A stretch of 64,000 bases of DNA from Butyribacter intestini (GTDB lineage Bacteria > Bacillota > Clostridia > Lachnospirales > Lachnospiraceae), in assembly GCA_001414325.1 (NCBI GenBank), contig LLKB01000001.1, positions 62,001-126,000 on the forward strand, read 5' to 3'. A model generated the notes under the pieces. The model was not told the DNA's origin, ran no database searches, and saw only the letters and a program-made list of their open reading frames with translations. The position numbers and the translations under genes were made by a program. Of the stretch, positions 16,700 through 26,043 are shown in pieces (positions within the stretch are counted from its first letter, which is position 1; the number at the start of each line of letters is the position of its first letter).

Positions 16700-17509
16700 T
16701 TGGAGATAAGAAATAATAAAGGTTTTGTTAAATGGCTTCTGATTGGAGTCAGCATCGTATTTTTAATTGTAATGCTTGTACTTCCGCTGGTGTATGTCAT
16801 TTATACAGCATTGAGGGAGGGGTGGAAAGTTTTTGTTTCATCGGTTACGGATGAATATGCAGTTAAATCAATTTTCCTTACCGTAAAGGTTACTGTGATA
16901 ACAGTTATCATAAATTCAGTGTTTGGAATTTTTGCGGCATGGCTTATAACACGCTTTAAGTTTCGTGGCAAAAAACTTATATCGACTTTAATAGATCTGC
17001 CGCTTACTATTTCTCCAATAATCGCCGGTCTTATATTTGTACTTACATTTGGCAGGCAGAGTGCGATATATCCTTTCCTTGAAAAATGGGGTATTCAGAT
17101 AATATTTGCAGTTCCCGGAATAGTCCTTGCGACAATATTTGTCACATTTCCTTTTATATCAAGAGAAATCATACCTGTTTTGACGGTTAAGGGGACAGAC
17201 GAGGAGGAAGCCGCCGCACTTATGGGAGCAAACGGATTTCAGATTTTTACCCAGATAACATTTCCACATATCAGATGGGCGTTTTTATATGGAGTTGTAC
17301 TCTGCTCGGCAAGAGCAATGGGAGAATTTGGAGCAGTTTCCGTGTTGTCAGGACATTTGAGGGGGATTACAAATACAATGCCGCTTTACATAGAACTTTT
17401 GTATCAGGCATTTGACTTTACGGGAGCGTTTGCAATGTCGGCTATCCTTGTGGTGATGGCACTTGTAATTCTCGTTTTAAAGAACATTTTTGAAAAAAGT
17501 ATGGAATAG
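16700..17509 (+). CDS. cysW: Sulfate ABC transporter permease CysW
   Basis: I choose TTG 16700 because GGAGGTG lies 8 bases before it; ATG 16685 would lie in front of that site. The 269-residue protein has six membrane helices and the loop EEEAAALMGANGFQIFTQITFP, then GEFGAVSVLSGHLRG, the CysW/CysT signature. It pairs with CysT. The 68 bp between cysT and cysW contain the arm TTCAATGTATCAG also seen at 14022. Confidence 0.92.
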   Translation: MEIRNNKGFVKWLLIGVSIVFLIVMLVLPLVYVIYTALREGWKVFVSSVTDEYAVKSIFLTVKVTVITVIINSVFGIFAAWLITRFKFRGKKLISTLIDLPLTISPIIAGLIFVLTFGRQSAIYPFLEKWGIQIIFAVPGIVLATIFVTFPFISREIIPVLTVKGTDEEEAAALMGANGFQIFTQITFPHIRWAFLYGVVLCSARAMGEFGAVSVLSGHLRGITNTMPLYIELLYQAFDFTGAFAMSAILVVMALVILVLKNIFEKSME

Positions 17510-17543
17510 GTGGCTGCTAAACTCATTGTAGGCTGTGTTAATT

Positions 17544-17580
17544 GCACAATTTAATAATAGATAATGATAGTTTCACAAAT
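17544..17580. repeat. Repeat family 2, core copy between cysW and cysA
   Basis: GCACAATTTAAT followed by TAG, ATGATAGTTT and CACAAAT matches the cores at 55741-55776 and, in part, 25972-26006. It lies inside the operon, between cysW and cysA. Confidence 0.6.
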
Positions 17581-17620
17581 TTCTAAATAGTCAGTAGTAT
17601 GAAAGAAGTGAGGTATAAGT

Positions 17621-18706
17621 ATGCAGGACAATAAGAAAGCGTATGTCGAGCTTAAGCATATAAATAAGACATTTAACGATTATAAGGCATCTGATGATGT
17701 TAGTTTTTCAGTTGAGAAGGGAAAACTTATAGGTCTTTTAGGACCGAGTGGGAGTGGAAAGACAACGATTTTAAGAATTCTGGCAGGTCTTGAAAATGCG
17801 GATTCAGGAGAGATTTATATTGATGGAAAACAGGTAAATAATATTCCGGCAAGTAAGAGAGAAATCGGTTTTGTATTTCAGAATTATGCTTTATTTAGGT
17901 ATAAAACTGTGTATGACAATATAGCATTTGGTCTTAAAATACAGAAAAAAAGCAGGGCAGAGATAAAAGAGCGTGTATATGAACTTATTGAACTTGTCGG
18001 TTTGAGAGGATTTGAAAAGAGATACCCGACACAGCTTTCAGGAGGTCAGAGACAGCGTGTCGCATTTGCGAGGGCACTTGCAACGCAGCCGCATCTTCTT
18101 CTGCTTGACGAACCATTTGCGGCTATTGATGCAAAAGTCCGCAAGGAATTAAGGTCATGGCTTAGGGAACTCATAAACAGGGTAGGGATAACAAGTATTT
18201 TTGTAACGCATGACCAGGATGAAGCAATAGAGGTGGCAGACCAGATTATTGTGACAAATAAGGGAAGAATAGAGCAGGTAGGGACACCGGTGGAGGTTTA
18301 CGGCAATCCTAAAACTCCGTTCATGGCTCAGTTTTTGGGTGAACCTGTTTTGATAAAAGATTATGTTTCATTTAATGGTTTTCATAGTGCTTCAGACGGA
18401 AAAACAGCTGTTATAAGACCTGAATTTATTACGGTCAGAAAGAAGAATGAATTTAATCCGTATCCTGTCACGACAGAGGAAGGAGTAGTAGAGGGGGTTT
18501 CATTCCGTGGAAATGGACTTGAACTTAGGATAAGAGTTCACAACGAGATTGTAATCGCAAACAGACCTATAGGTCAGGAACTTATTGAGGAGGGCGAGAG
18601 TGTAAATCTGTTTTTACATAAGATATATCTTGTTGATGATGACAAAGATGAGGTTGATGTGGTTGTGAATGAGGCAGTAAGGAATAATGAGAGTGTGGTG
18701 ATATAA
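17621..18706 (+). CDS. cysA: Sulfate ABC transporter ATP-binding protein CysA
   Basis: 361 residues, GAAGTGAGGTATAAGT upstream. Walker A GPSGSGKTT (about 40-48), Q-loop VFQNYALF, signature LSGGQRQRV (about 137-145), Walker B LLLLDEPFAAID, switch His in VTHDQDEA, then the TOBE-like C-terminal domain. RYKTVYDNIAFG replaces the more common RHMTVFDNVAFG. Energises CysTW. The gene is 111 bp after cysW and ends before a hairpin at 18716-18745. Confidence 0.92.
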   Translation: MQDNKKAYVELKHINKTFNDYKASDDVSFSVEKGKLIGLLGPSGSGKTTILRILAGLENADSGEIYIDGKQVNNIPASKREIGFVFQNYALFRYKTVYDNIAFGLKIQKKSRAEIKERVYELIELVGLRGFEKRYPTQLSGGQRQRVAFARALATQPHLLLLDEPFAAIDAKVRKELRSWLRELINRVGITSIFVTHDQDEAIEVADQIIVTNKGRIEQVGTPVEVYGNPKTPFMAQFLGEPVLIKDYVSFNGFHSASDGKTAVIRPEFITVRKKNEFNPYPVTTEEGVVEGVSFRGNGLELRIRVHNEIVIANRPIGQELIEEGESVNLFLHKIYLVDDDKDEVDVVVNEAVRNNESVVI

Positions 18707-18715
18707 GAACAAGTG

Positions 18716-18748
18716 CACCACCTGTCATAGTAATGACAGGGAAGTGCT
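18716..18748 (+). terminator. Hairpin at the end of the sulfate operon
   Basis: CACCTGTCAT AGTA ATGACAGG forms a stem extended by GTGC/GTGC-like flanks, but the following T content is low. Also serves the convergent aldehyde dehydrogenase gene. Confidence 0.6.
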
Positions 18749-18796
18749 TATAAAATTCTATTGCTTTGTAAATTCACATAATAAAGTGGCTGTATT

Positions 18797-20173
18797 TTAC
18801 AAAAATCTTTTCAAAAGGTGGTATTTAAGTGTTCCGTAAGGTGCATATCTGAGTGGTATGTCAAATTTACCGCTGCTTTTGACAATACTCTTTCTATGGC
18901 TGAATGTTTCAAAACTATATTTTCCATGATAGCCGCCGATACCGCTGTTTCCTACTCCGCCAAATGGGAGATTGTGGTTTGAGATGTGTATGACAACATC
19001 ATTTATACAGCCTCCGCCATAAGATATTTCGTGTATTATCTTATTGGCGGTGGCTTTTTTCTTTGTAAATACATAGCAGGCGAGAGGTTTTTCTTTTATT
19101 TTCAGGGTTTGTATCGCTTTGTCTAAACTGCGATAGCTTATTATCGGCAGAAGTGGTCCGAAGATTTCTTCCTGCATTACCGGTTTGTCAAAGTCTGTGT
19201 CAGGTAAAATTGCCGGAGAGATTTTTCGTTCAGTGTCATTGCAGATGCCGCCTATGACTTTTGTCTCTGATGCAAGCAGTTTTTTCAGGCGGTTATAATG
19301 GTGTCTGTTTATTATTTTTGGATAAGAGCTGTTAAATGCAGCGTTTTTGTAACGGTGTTTTATCTCTCTGAAAAGTTCTTTTATAAATGTATTTTTAACT
19401 TTTTCATGTATGAGTACATAATCTATGGAGATGCAGGTTTGTCCTGCATTTAAAAATTTGCCCCATGCTATTCGTTTGGCAGCAAGTTTAAGGTCAGCAG
19501 TTTCGTCTATTATACAAGGGCTTTTTCCACCGAGTTCAAGTGAAATCGGAGTGAGATTTTCACTTGCCTGTTTCATTATTTGTTTGCCCACAGCAGGACT
19601 TCCGGTGAAAAAGATATAGTCATATTTCTGATTAAGAACCGCATCGTAATCTATATCTGCGTCCGTGCAGTATATATAACTATTGTTGAATGTACTGTTA
19701 ATAATATCCTGAATTAAATCTGAGGTCATAAGACTGCTTTTTGAGCATTTTAAAATGGCACAGTTTCCTGCTGCAATCGCACCGACCAGAGGGCAGAGTG
19801 ACAGATTGACAGGGTAGTTCCACGGTGCGAGGATAAGGACTATACCGTATGGCTCGCTGTAAATATAGTTTTTTGCAGGGAATGTACTTAAGGTACCCGC
19901 TGCGTGCATTGGTCTGCTCCATTTATCGATGTGGGAAAGTGCGGTATCTATTTCATGGTAGACCATTGCGATTTCTGACATATAGGACTCAGCCTTTGAC
20001 TTTCCGAGGTCGTGATAAAGTGCTCTAAGTATTTTCTTTTCATTATGTTTTATTGCTTTTTTAAGTTTGCAAAGCATTTTTTTTCTGAATGTAATGTCTT
20101 TTGTTTTGTTGCTGTTAAAAAAAGTACGCTGGGTGTTTATTATATTTTTGATATATTTGTTTGCCTGTTCCAT
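18797..20173 (-). CDS. Aldehyde dehydrogenase, class 3/YwdH type
   Basis: 458 residues from ATG 20173, which has GAGGAATATT in front; ATG 20185 would add four residues and overlap that site. The NAD(P)-binding region PWNYPVNLSLCPLVGAIAAG, TGSPAVGKQIM, general base E in SLELGGKSPCII and nucleophile C247 in NAGQTCISIDYV are present, then EEIFGPLLPII and LPFGGVGNSGIGGYHGK. Oxidises medium to long aliphatic or aromatic aldehydes to acids; the substrate is not identifiable. Stands alone, convergent with cysA. Confidence 0.92.
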   Translation of the reverse strand: MEQANKYIKNIINTQRTFFNSNKTKDITFRKKMLCKLKKAIKHNEKKILRALYHDLGKSKAESYMSEIAMVYHEIDTALSHIDKWSRPMHAAGTLSTFPAKNYIYSEPYGIVLILAPWNYPVNLSLCPLVGAIAAGNCAILKCSKSSLMTSDLIQDIINSTFNNSYIYCTDADIDYDAVLNQKYDYIFFTGSPAVGKQIMKQASENLTPISLELGGKSPCIIDETADLKLAAKRIAWGKFLNAGQTCISIDYVLIHEKVKNTFIKELFREIKHRYKNAAFNSSYPKIINRHHYNRLKKLLASETKVIGGICNDTERKISPAILPDTDFDKPVMQEEIFGPLLPIISYRSLDKAIQTLKIKEKPLACYVFTKKKATANKIIHEISYGGGCINDVVIHISNHNLPFGGVGNSGIGGYHGKYSFETFSHRKSIVKSSGKFDIPLRYAPYGTLKYHLLKRFL

Positions 20174-20366
20174 AATATTCCTCATTTCTTATATCAATTT
20201 ATGTGTTTATGAAATTAACACAACATATGATTAGTTTTGCAATTCACCAAATATAGTATTTGTCATGCTCTTTTTAAATATCCATTTTTATGGTATGTTA
20301 TCATAATTGGATGTGCTTGTTTTTCTCTGAAATTTATTTTAACACAAATTTGGTTATAAAAAAATT

Positions 20367-20549
20367 GTAACAGTTCAGCCTTTCATTTCTTACATTCATA
20401 AACCTGCCAGCGAGCTGTCAGTCGCTGCTTTGCAGCTTATGTTTACTCATTTCAGAAAGGAAAGGCTATTCTACCATAAAAAGGTACTTAACAATACAAT
20501 GAACAAGCTCATTGTATTGCCAATTATCTTTTTATGGCTGAACTGTTAC
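20367..20549. repeat. Repeat family 1, full copy B
   Basis: 183 bp with the same perfect ends GTAACAGTTCAGCC/GGCTGAACTGTTAC as 11305-11488 and only a few substitutions in the middle. Located in the gap between the aldehyde dehydrogenase and tRNA-Gly. Confidence 0.9.
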
Positions 20550-20577
20550 AAAAAATTTAAAAAAAATTAAATTTCCT

Positions 20578-20606
20578 CTTGCATTTTTCAAACAATGTGT
20601 TATAAT
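20578..20606 (+). promoter_or_regulatory. tRNA-Gly promoter
   Basis: TTGCAT (20578-20583), 17-bp spacer, TATAAT (20601-20606), 16 bp before the tRNA. Confidence 0.75.
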
Positions 20607-20622
20607 AGTTCTTGTCTTTGAC

Positions 20623-20693
20623 GCGGGTGTAGTTCAATGGTAGAACACCAGCCTTCCAAGCTGGATACGTGGGTTCGATTCCCATCACCCGCT
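20623..20693 (+). tRNA. tRNA-Gly (TCC)
   Basis: Acceptor arms GCGGGTG/CACCCGC pair fully; D arm GTTCAATGGTAGAAC, anticodon arm CCAGCCTTCCAAGCTGG with TCC, T arm GTGGGTTCGATTCCCAT. No CCA encoded. A T-run follows. Confidence 0.97.
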
Positions 20694-20828
20694 TTTTTTT
20701 ATGCCTTTGAACGGATAGTTATGAAATTGAATTAAACGGTAGATTTAATGTTATGAGCAAGCCGCAGAGCGTATTGCGTATATCTGCCTGGCTAAGAACG
20801 AAAAAGTATATTTCTGAGTATAAATAAA

Positions 20829-20880
20829 AGAGATGCTGCACAGTAGTTGTTGTTGATTACAGTGCAGTATCTCTTTTTGT
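20829..20880. terminator. Terminator between tRNA-Gly and the LRR gene
   Basis: AGAGATGCTGCAC pairs with GTGCAGTATCTCT, followed by TTTTTG. Confidence 0.8.
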
Positions 20881-20986
20881 AATATGCCTTTCCTTTTTAG
20901 CATACATTTTTTGCAATGTATATTTTTTTACAGTGTGCCTTTTTTACAACATACATTTTTAGTAATGTGCATCTATTTGTAATGTT
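20874..20986. repeat. About seven imperfect 17-bp units
   Basis: Runs of five or six T alternate with ACARYRTRCAT-like words (GTAATATGCC, AGCATACATT, GCAATGTATA, ACAGTGTGCC, ACAACATACA, AGTAATGTGC). The units read alternately as complements, so neighbouring units could pair. It sits just beyond the 3' end of the LRR gene. Confidence 0.6.
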
Positions 20987-20998
20987 AAAGTTTTATTG

Positions 20999-23479
20999 TT
21001 AATTCAGATATATATCCAGCTTCTTTGCTTTTGAATATAATTTCCTGCCGTTTACAATATTGTATGCCCTTATATACAGTATGATTGAGCCGTTTTTTCC
21101 TATATATATGTTTGTACTTGTTGTTTTATTGTTTTTGATATATCTGGTATCGTTGTCATCAGAGTATATTTCGTAGCCACTCACATTGGATGCTTTAGCC
21201 CAGCTTATCTTGACATATCTTTCATTTATATAAGCTTTGACTTTGACTTTTCTTACCTTTTTAGGAACAACACCTTTGCTTATAAATTTTAGTTTATATG
21301 TTTTTGCGGCTTTGTCGGCACAGGTATTTGTAAATCCCTGTATTGATGTTACTTCACCCATTTTATCTGATATACCATGCATTTTAAATGAGATGAGTGA
21401 TGTTGGTATTGAGATAAGTTTTGGTGTGACCTTTTCGTTTAAATATAAAGTTAATTTTCTTAAGTCAGATCCCTCAGGTATTGTTATTTTTGAGAGAGAA
21501 TTACAGTTTATAAGTGAAAGTGTTTTATTATTTTCAATGTTCTTACTTATTTTTAATTCTTTAAGTTTGACGGCATTTTTAAAAGCTGTCTGATTTATAG
21601 ATATTACGGTGCCTGGAAATGCATAGCTGCCTGTTCTCTGTGAAGGATAATCAAGCAGTTTTGTGAGGTGCTTGTTATACAAAACACCATTTTTGGCTGT
21701 GTAATATTTATTGAGTGAAGAAACGCTGTAACTCTTAATATCAGTAAGAAATTTTTTGTTGTTGTAAATAGTGTCGATATATTTCATCTTACTGCCGAGT
21801 GATATTTTCTTTATTTTGCCGGGAATTTCATAAATTATTGTCTTCTTAGAATCAGTGAGTGTGCCGCCATCGGAAGCATAAAAGGCTGTTCCGGTTGTGA
21901 CAGATGTTGTCTTAAAATAAGATGCCCTGTTTTCTGATGGAATATTTGTGGAGTATGTCTGTTCTAAAAGTGTTACTGTTCCGGTTTTTGCCGTAGGATA
22001 TATCAGCATACTGCAATTTGCCGCATTTGCTGCACTGTTCCAGTTTGAATTTGCATTTGAAGATACATAATTTTGAACATCATAATAGCAATATAATACA
22101 TCATCATATGTAAAAAAGCGTTTGTTTGTTTCAGGAATGGTTATGGTTGTAAGTTTTTTCAAGTATGATGAATTTCCGGCGACATATTCAAGCTTTGCAG
22201 GAAGATGCATTGTATTTATTCCTGAATTTCTAAATTCATCCAGATATAAAATAGTAATATTATCTGAAAAGGTAATATTTTTCAATGATTCAGAGTTTGT
22301 GAAAGCATTGCTTGCAATTTTTTTCACAGTGTTTGGCATTTTATAATTTCCTGACTTGAGACAAGGAAATTTTTTGATTGTGGTTTTATTTTTATTGTAT
22401 AAAATTCCGTTGGATGCAGAGAATTTTGTGCTGTCAGACGATACCTTAAATGTTTCAATGGAATTGTCAAAAGCAGTGTTTGAAATACTTTCAACATTGG
22501 CGGGAATTGTGATGTTTTTTAATGATGTGCAGCCGGAAAATGCCATGTATCCTATTATAGTGGTGTTTTTTCCAATGTAAACGGAACTGAGATTTTTACA
22601 ATCAGCAAAGGTATGATCATATATTTTGTCGATATTGTCGGGCAGTTTTATTGATTTTAGGCTATTGCAGGCATAAAAGGCATAGTCATCGATTAATTCA
22701 AGTCCATTTGGGAGTTTCAGAGTGTTTAAGCTGTTACAATTACTGAAAGCTTTGTATGCTATCGTTTCAAGTGTTGACGGAAGAACGACCTTTTTCAGAT
22801 TTTCACAGTCCTTAAAAGTTTCAGATTCTATTTTTGTAATGTTTTTTGGAATTGTCAATGACTCAAGGCTCTTACATTTTTTGAAAGCTTTATAGCCGAG
22901 TCTTTTAATGCTTGAGTTTAGTTTTATGTTTTTTAATGACAGGCAGTTATAAAATGTATATGGATGGATTTTTGTGACTTTTTTAGGAAGTGTGATGTTT
23001 GTGAGGGAACGGCATCCGTAAAAAGCACCTTCTCCTATGTTGGATACAGAGTCAGGAATGACTATTTCTGTCAGTTTGCGGGATTTTTTAAAAGCGTACT
23101 GGGAAATGGTCTTAACACCGGCAGGAATTGTGTATGTTCCGGATTTTTCCTGAGGAAATCTTATAAGTCTTTTGCCGTCTTTGGTAAATAATACACCGTC
23201 TACAGTCTTGAATAACGGATTGTCATTGTCAACCGTAAACTCGGTTATATGAGCATCGTCAAATGCATTCGCAGAGATGGCACTTATATTTTTGGAAATG
23301 TGAAAAGTTCCTTTGGTATTGCATGATGTCAAAATTCCATAATCATTGACATCTACAAAAGGCTTTTTATTTGCTGCTTCAGTGTATATAGGGTTTATAT
23401 TTGAAAATGCAGTCGATATGATAATTGTAACTGCTATGGCATTAGCGGTTAGTTTTTTTAATAAATTATTTTTTTTCAT
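20999..23479 (-). CDS. BspA-like leucine-rich repeat surface protein
   Basis: 826 residues with an N-terminal signal peptide (KKLTANAIAVTIIISTAFS). From about residue 55 to 650 there are some twenty LRR_5 units of the Treponema pallidum/BspA kind, e.g. IPDSVSNIGEGAFYGCRSLT and LPNGLELIDDYAFYACNSLK. Two longer non-repeat inserts (about 470-560) interrupt them. The C-terminus (about 735-826) is a fibronectin type III-like domain (KVKAYINERYVKISWAKASNVSGYEIYS). Such proteins are exported and mediate attachment or ligand binding. The ATG has AAAGGAGGTAG upstream, and a strong hairpin lies in the leader. Confidence 0.9.
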   Translation of the reverse strand: MKKNNLLKKLTANAIAVTIIISTAFSNINPIYTEAANKKPFVDVNDYGILTSCNTKGTFHISKNISAISANAFDDAHITEFTVDNDNPLFKTVDGVLFTKDGKRLIRFPQEKSGTYTIPAGVKTISQYAFKKSRKLTEIVIPDSVSNIGEGAFYGCRSLTNITLPKKVTKIHPYTFYNCLSLKNIKLNSSIKRLGYKAFKKCKSLESLTIPKNITKIESETFKDCENLKKVVLPSTLETIAYKAFSNCNSLNTLKLPNGLELIDDYAFYACNSLKSIKLPDNIDKIYDHTFADCKNLSSVYIGKNTTIIGYMAFSGCTSLKNITIPANVESISNTAFDNSIETFKVSSDSTKFSASNGILYNKNKTTIKKFPCLKSGNYKMPNTVKKIASNAFTNSESLKNITFSDNITILYLDEFRNSGINTMHLPAKLEYVAGNSSYLKKLTTITIPETNKRFFTYDDVLYCYYDVQNYVSSNANSNWNSAANAANCSMLIYPTAKTGTVTLLEQTYSTNIPSENRASYFKTTSVTTGTAFYASDGGTLTDSKKTIIYEIPGKIKKISLGSKMKYIDTIYNNKKFLTDIKSYSVSSLNKYYTAKNGVLYNKHLTKLLDYPSQRTGSYAFPGTVISINQTAFKNAVKLKELKISKNIENNKTLSLINCNSLSKITIPEGSDLRKLTLYLNEKVTPKLISIPTSLISFKMHGISDKMGEVTSIQGFTNTCADKAAKTYKLKFISKGVVPKKVRKVKVKAYINERYVKISWAKASNVSGYEIYSDDNDTRYIKNNKTTSTNIYIGKNGSIILYIRAYNIVNGRKLYSKAKKLDIYLN

Positions 23480-23501
23480 GGTATTCTACCTCCTTTTGTT
23501 T

Positions 23502-23541
23502 GCAGAAAAGGTCTGCTTTGCGGACAACAGACCTTTTCTGC
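23502..23541 (-). promoter_or_regulatory. Perfect 14-bp hairpin in the LRR leader
   Basis: GCAGAAAAGGTCTG and CAGACCTTTTCTGC pair around a 12-nt loop, only about 15 nt upstream of the LRR ribosome-binding site. No T-run on the LRR strand, so an mRNA-stability or translation element is more likely than a terminator. Confidence 0.55.
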
Positions 23542-23767
23542 ATATATAAGTTTGTTCCCACACATATAATAACAGGAAAAAAAGTAAAATGTTGCAGATT
23601 AAATCATAAATAATATAATCTTAAGGAAAAATTAAAGAATACGGGGATAGAATAGGTGATTGCGAAACTAATAAATGAGGGACGGAACTGTTACATCTCA
23701 TAAGTATAAAGTTTAAATAATGCTTGTATTTTTTAGGAAAGATGAGTAGAATAGGTATATGAAGAAT

Positions 23768-23797
23768 AAAGACGAGAGGATTTTCCTCTCGTCTTTT
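23768..23797 (+). promoter_or_regulatory. Hairpin in the MATE leader (attenuator candidate)
   Basis: AAAGACGAGAGGA pairs with TCCTCTCGTCTTT, followed by a short T-run, about 50 bp before the MATE start. It could be a leader terminator or the terminator of an upstream transcript. Confidence 0.5.
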
Positions 23798-23845
23798 ATA
23801 GCACAAAAAGATTTATTATATGTGATTTTTAAGGAGCTTATACAA

Positions 23846-25237
23846 ATGAACAAAAGTGAGGTAAGAACAAAAAGTAAAGGAAATTCAGTTTATAAAAAGG
23901 CTATGACACTTGCTGTCCCAATGATGATACAAAACGGTATCACAAATGCGGTTGGTCTTGTCGATAACCTTATGGTTGGAAGTCTGGGTACTGAGAGTAT
24001 GACAGCGGTATCTATTGTAGGTCAGCTTGTCTTTGTATTCTTTCTGGCGATATTTGGTGGCTTGTCAGGTCCCGGAATATATGGAGCACAGTATTTCGGG
24101 CAGGGCAATAAAAAGGGGTATCAGAATGTATTCAGATTGAAAATCTGGATAACAGCGGTTATTACGCTCTGTGGACTTGCTGCTTTTATTTTTGCAGGAG
24201 ACAAAATGATAGGTTTGTATCTGCACGGCAGTGACGGCGGGATAAATTCGGCTCAGACGCTTGATTTGGGACTTGATTATCTTCATATAATGCTTATCGG
24301 TCTTGTTCCGTTTGCATTTACACAGATTTATGCGGGAAGTTTAAGGGAGATGGGCGAAAGCATAAAACCAATGGTCGGAGGTATAGCATCGGTTGTTATT
24401 GATATAGTGTTTAATTATCTTCTTATATATGGAAAGTTTGGATTTCCGAGACTTGGCGTAGAGGGTGCGGCGATAGCGACTGTACTTGCAAGATTTGTTG
24501 AGATGTTTGTTGTCGTTATCTGGACACATTTAAGCATAAAAAAATACGAATTTTTACGAGGCGTATATAGGACACTTAAGATTTCAATAGGTGAAGTAAA
24601 GGTAATCATAATAAAGGGGCTTCCTATATTTTTAAATGAGTTTTTCTGGTCGGGAGGTATAGCAGCGATGACGCAGTGTTACTCAATTAAAGGGTTGCAA
24701 GTTATAGCGGGGATGAACATATCAAATGCCATATGTAATCTTTTGAATGTTGTTTTTATTGCAATGGGAAATGCGGTAGGAATTATATCAGGACAGTATC
24801 TTGGAGCATCAAAATTTGAGAAAGCAAAAAAGGCATCAAATAAACTTATGTGGTTCACCGCAGGAATATGCGTGTTCCTCACTGCTATACTGATTGCCGG
24901 CTCAGGATTTTTTCCAAAGCTTTACGATACCTCAGACGAGGTAAGGCATTTGGGACAGTGGTTTATCATAATAACTGCTTCATTCTTTCCGCTGCAGGGA
25001 TTTTTGAATGTGTTATACTTTACGCTTCGCTCAGGCGGAAAAACGGTAATCACATTTTTGTTTGACAGTATTTTTACATGGGTAGTGTCCGTGTCGCTTG
25101 CGTTTGTGCTGTGTAAATTTACAGCACTTCCGATACTTACGATTTATATAATAGTGCAGAGTGCGGATATAATAAAGGTTGTGCTTGGATATATTCTTGT
25201 GAAAAAAGGCGTGTGGATTACGAATTTGGTGGTGTAA
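23846..25237 (+). CDS. MATE-family efflux transporter
   Basis: 463 residues from ATG 23846 with AAGGAG nine bases upstream; the frame is open further up, but without a site and across the leader hairpin. Twelve membrane helices; the N-terminal MATE pattern (KKAMTLAVPMMIQNGITNAV GLVDNLMVG) and GVEGAAIATVLAR are clear. Exports drugs or metabolites by cation antiport. It ends only 10 bp before the response regulator, so MATE, regulator and kinase are probably one operon. Confidence 0.92.
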   Translation: MNKSEVRTKSKGNSVYKKAMTLAVPMMIQNGITNAVGLVDNLMVGSLGTESMTAVSIVGQLVFVFFLAIFGGLSGPGIYGAQYFGQGNKKGYQNVFRLKIWITAVITLCGLAAFIFAGDKMIGLYLHGSDGGINSAQTLDLGLDYLHIMLIGLVPFAFTQIYAGSLREMGESIKPMVGGIASVVIDIVFNYLLIYGKFGFPRLGVEGAAIATVLARFVEMFVVVIWTHLSIKKYEFLRGVYRTLKISIGEVKVIIIKGLPIFLNEFFWSGGIAAMTQCYSIKGLQVIAGMNISNAICNLLNVVFIAMGNAVGIISGQYLGASKFEKAKKASNKLMWFTAGICVFLTAILIAGSGFFPKLYDTSDEVRHLGQWFIIITASFFPLQGFLNVLYFTLRSGGKTVITFLFDSIFTWVVSVSLAFVLCKFTALPILTIYIIVQSADIIKVVLGYILVKKGVWITNLVV

Positions 25238-25247
25238 GGAGGAAATT

Positions 25248-25934
25248 ATGGGTAATCTGTTATACAGCATCCTTTTAGTCGAGGATGACAAAGAAATTAT
25301 AAAAAATTTAACGGAGTTTTTAAATAACGAGGGCTTTGTAGTAAACAGTGTAACGGGGCAGAAAGATGCACTTTTATATGTTGATGAGCATATGCAGGAT
25401 GTTGACATTGTGCTTCTTGATGTTTCGCTGGAGGATGGCAATGGTTTTGCTGTGTGTACGGCGATTAAGCAGAACACGGATATTCCGGTTATCTTTCTGA
25501 CTGCTTCGGGTGATGAGTACAGTGTCGTTATGGGGCTTGATATGGGAGCTGATGATTATATCGGAAAGCCGTTCAGACCGAGAGAACTTGTATCAAGGAT
25601 AAAAAGTGTTCTTAGAAGAAGCGGACGCATCTCAAATTTTATAGAACTTGCGGATGTGAAGATTGACACGACGGGCGGCAAGGTTACAAAAAGCGGCGAG
25701 GAGATTTTTCTTTCTGCTTTAGAATACAGACTTCTTCTGATTTTTGCCGCAAATAAAGGAAATGTATTGTCGAGAAATAAACTGTTAGAGGAGATATGGG
25801 ATGCGTCAGGAGAGTTTGTGAATGATAATACGCTGACTGTTTATATAAAAAGGCTCAGGGAAAAGATTGAGAATGACCCTCAGAGACCAGAGATAATAAA
25901 GACAGTCAGAGGTATGGGATACAGGTGTCTGTAA
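25248..25934 (+). CDS. OmpR-family response regulator
   Basis: 228 residues, AAGGAGGAAATT before ATG. Receiver domain with acidic pocket (E12, D13, D14), phosphoacceptor D58 in VLLDVS and Lys of GKPF near residue 109; C-terminal winged helix (EEIFLSALEYRLLLIFAANK...NTLTVYIKRLREKI). Should be phosphorylated by the kinase encoded next, and likely controls the transporters on both sides of the pair. Confidence 0.93.
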   Translation: MGNLLYSILLVEDDKEIIKNLTEFLNNEGFVVNSVTGQKDALLYVDEHMQDVDIVLLDVSLEDGNGFAVCTAIKQNTDIPVIFLTASGDEYSVVMGLDMGADDYIGKPFRPRELVSRIKSVLRRSGRISNFIELADVKIDTTGGKVTKSGEEIFLSALEYRLLLIFAANKGNVLSRNKLLEEIWDASGEFVNDNTLTVYIKRLREKIENDPQRPEIIKTVRGMGYRCL

Positions 25935-25944
25935 CAATAGATGA

Positions 25945-26006
25945 TTGCGAAACTCACTATTTATTATATTTGCACAATTTAATTATAGCTTACAAGAGTT
26001 TCGCAA
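25945..26006. repeat. Repeat family 2, complete copy between regulator and kinase
   Basis: 62 bp with perfect 11-bp inverted ends TTGCGAAACTC/GAGTTTCGCAA and the inner core TTGCACAATTTAAT. Inserted into the gap between the two genes of a two-component pair. Confidence 0.75.
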
Positions 26007-26043
26007 AAGTTTAATTGTAGAAGAAGTAGAAATGAGGGATAAA

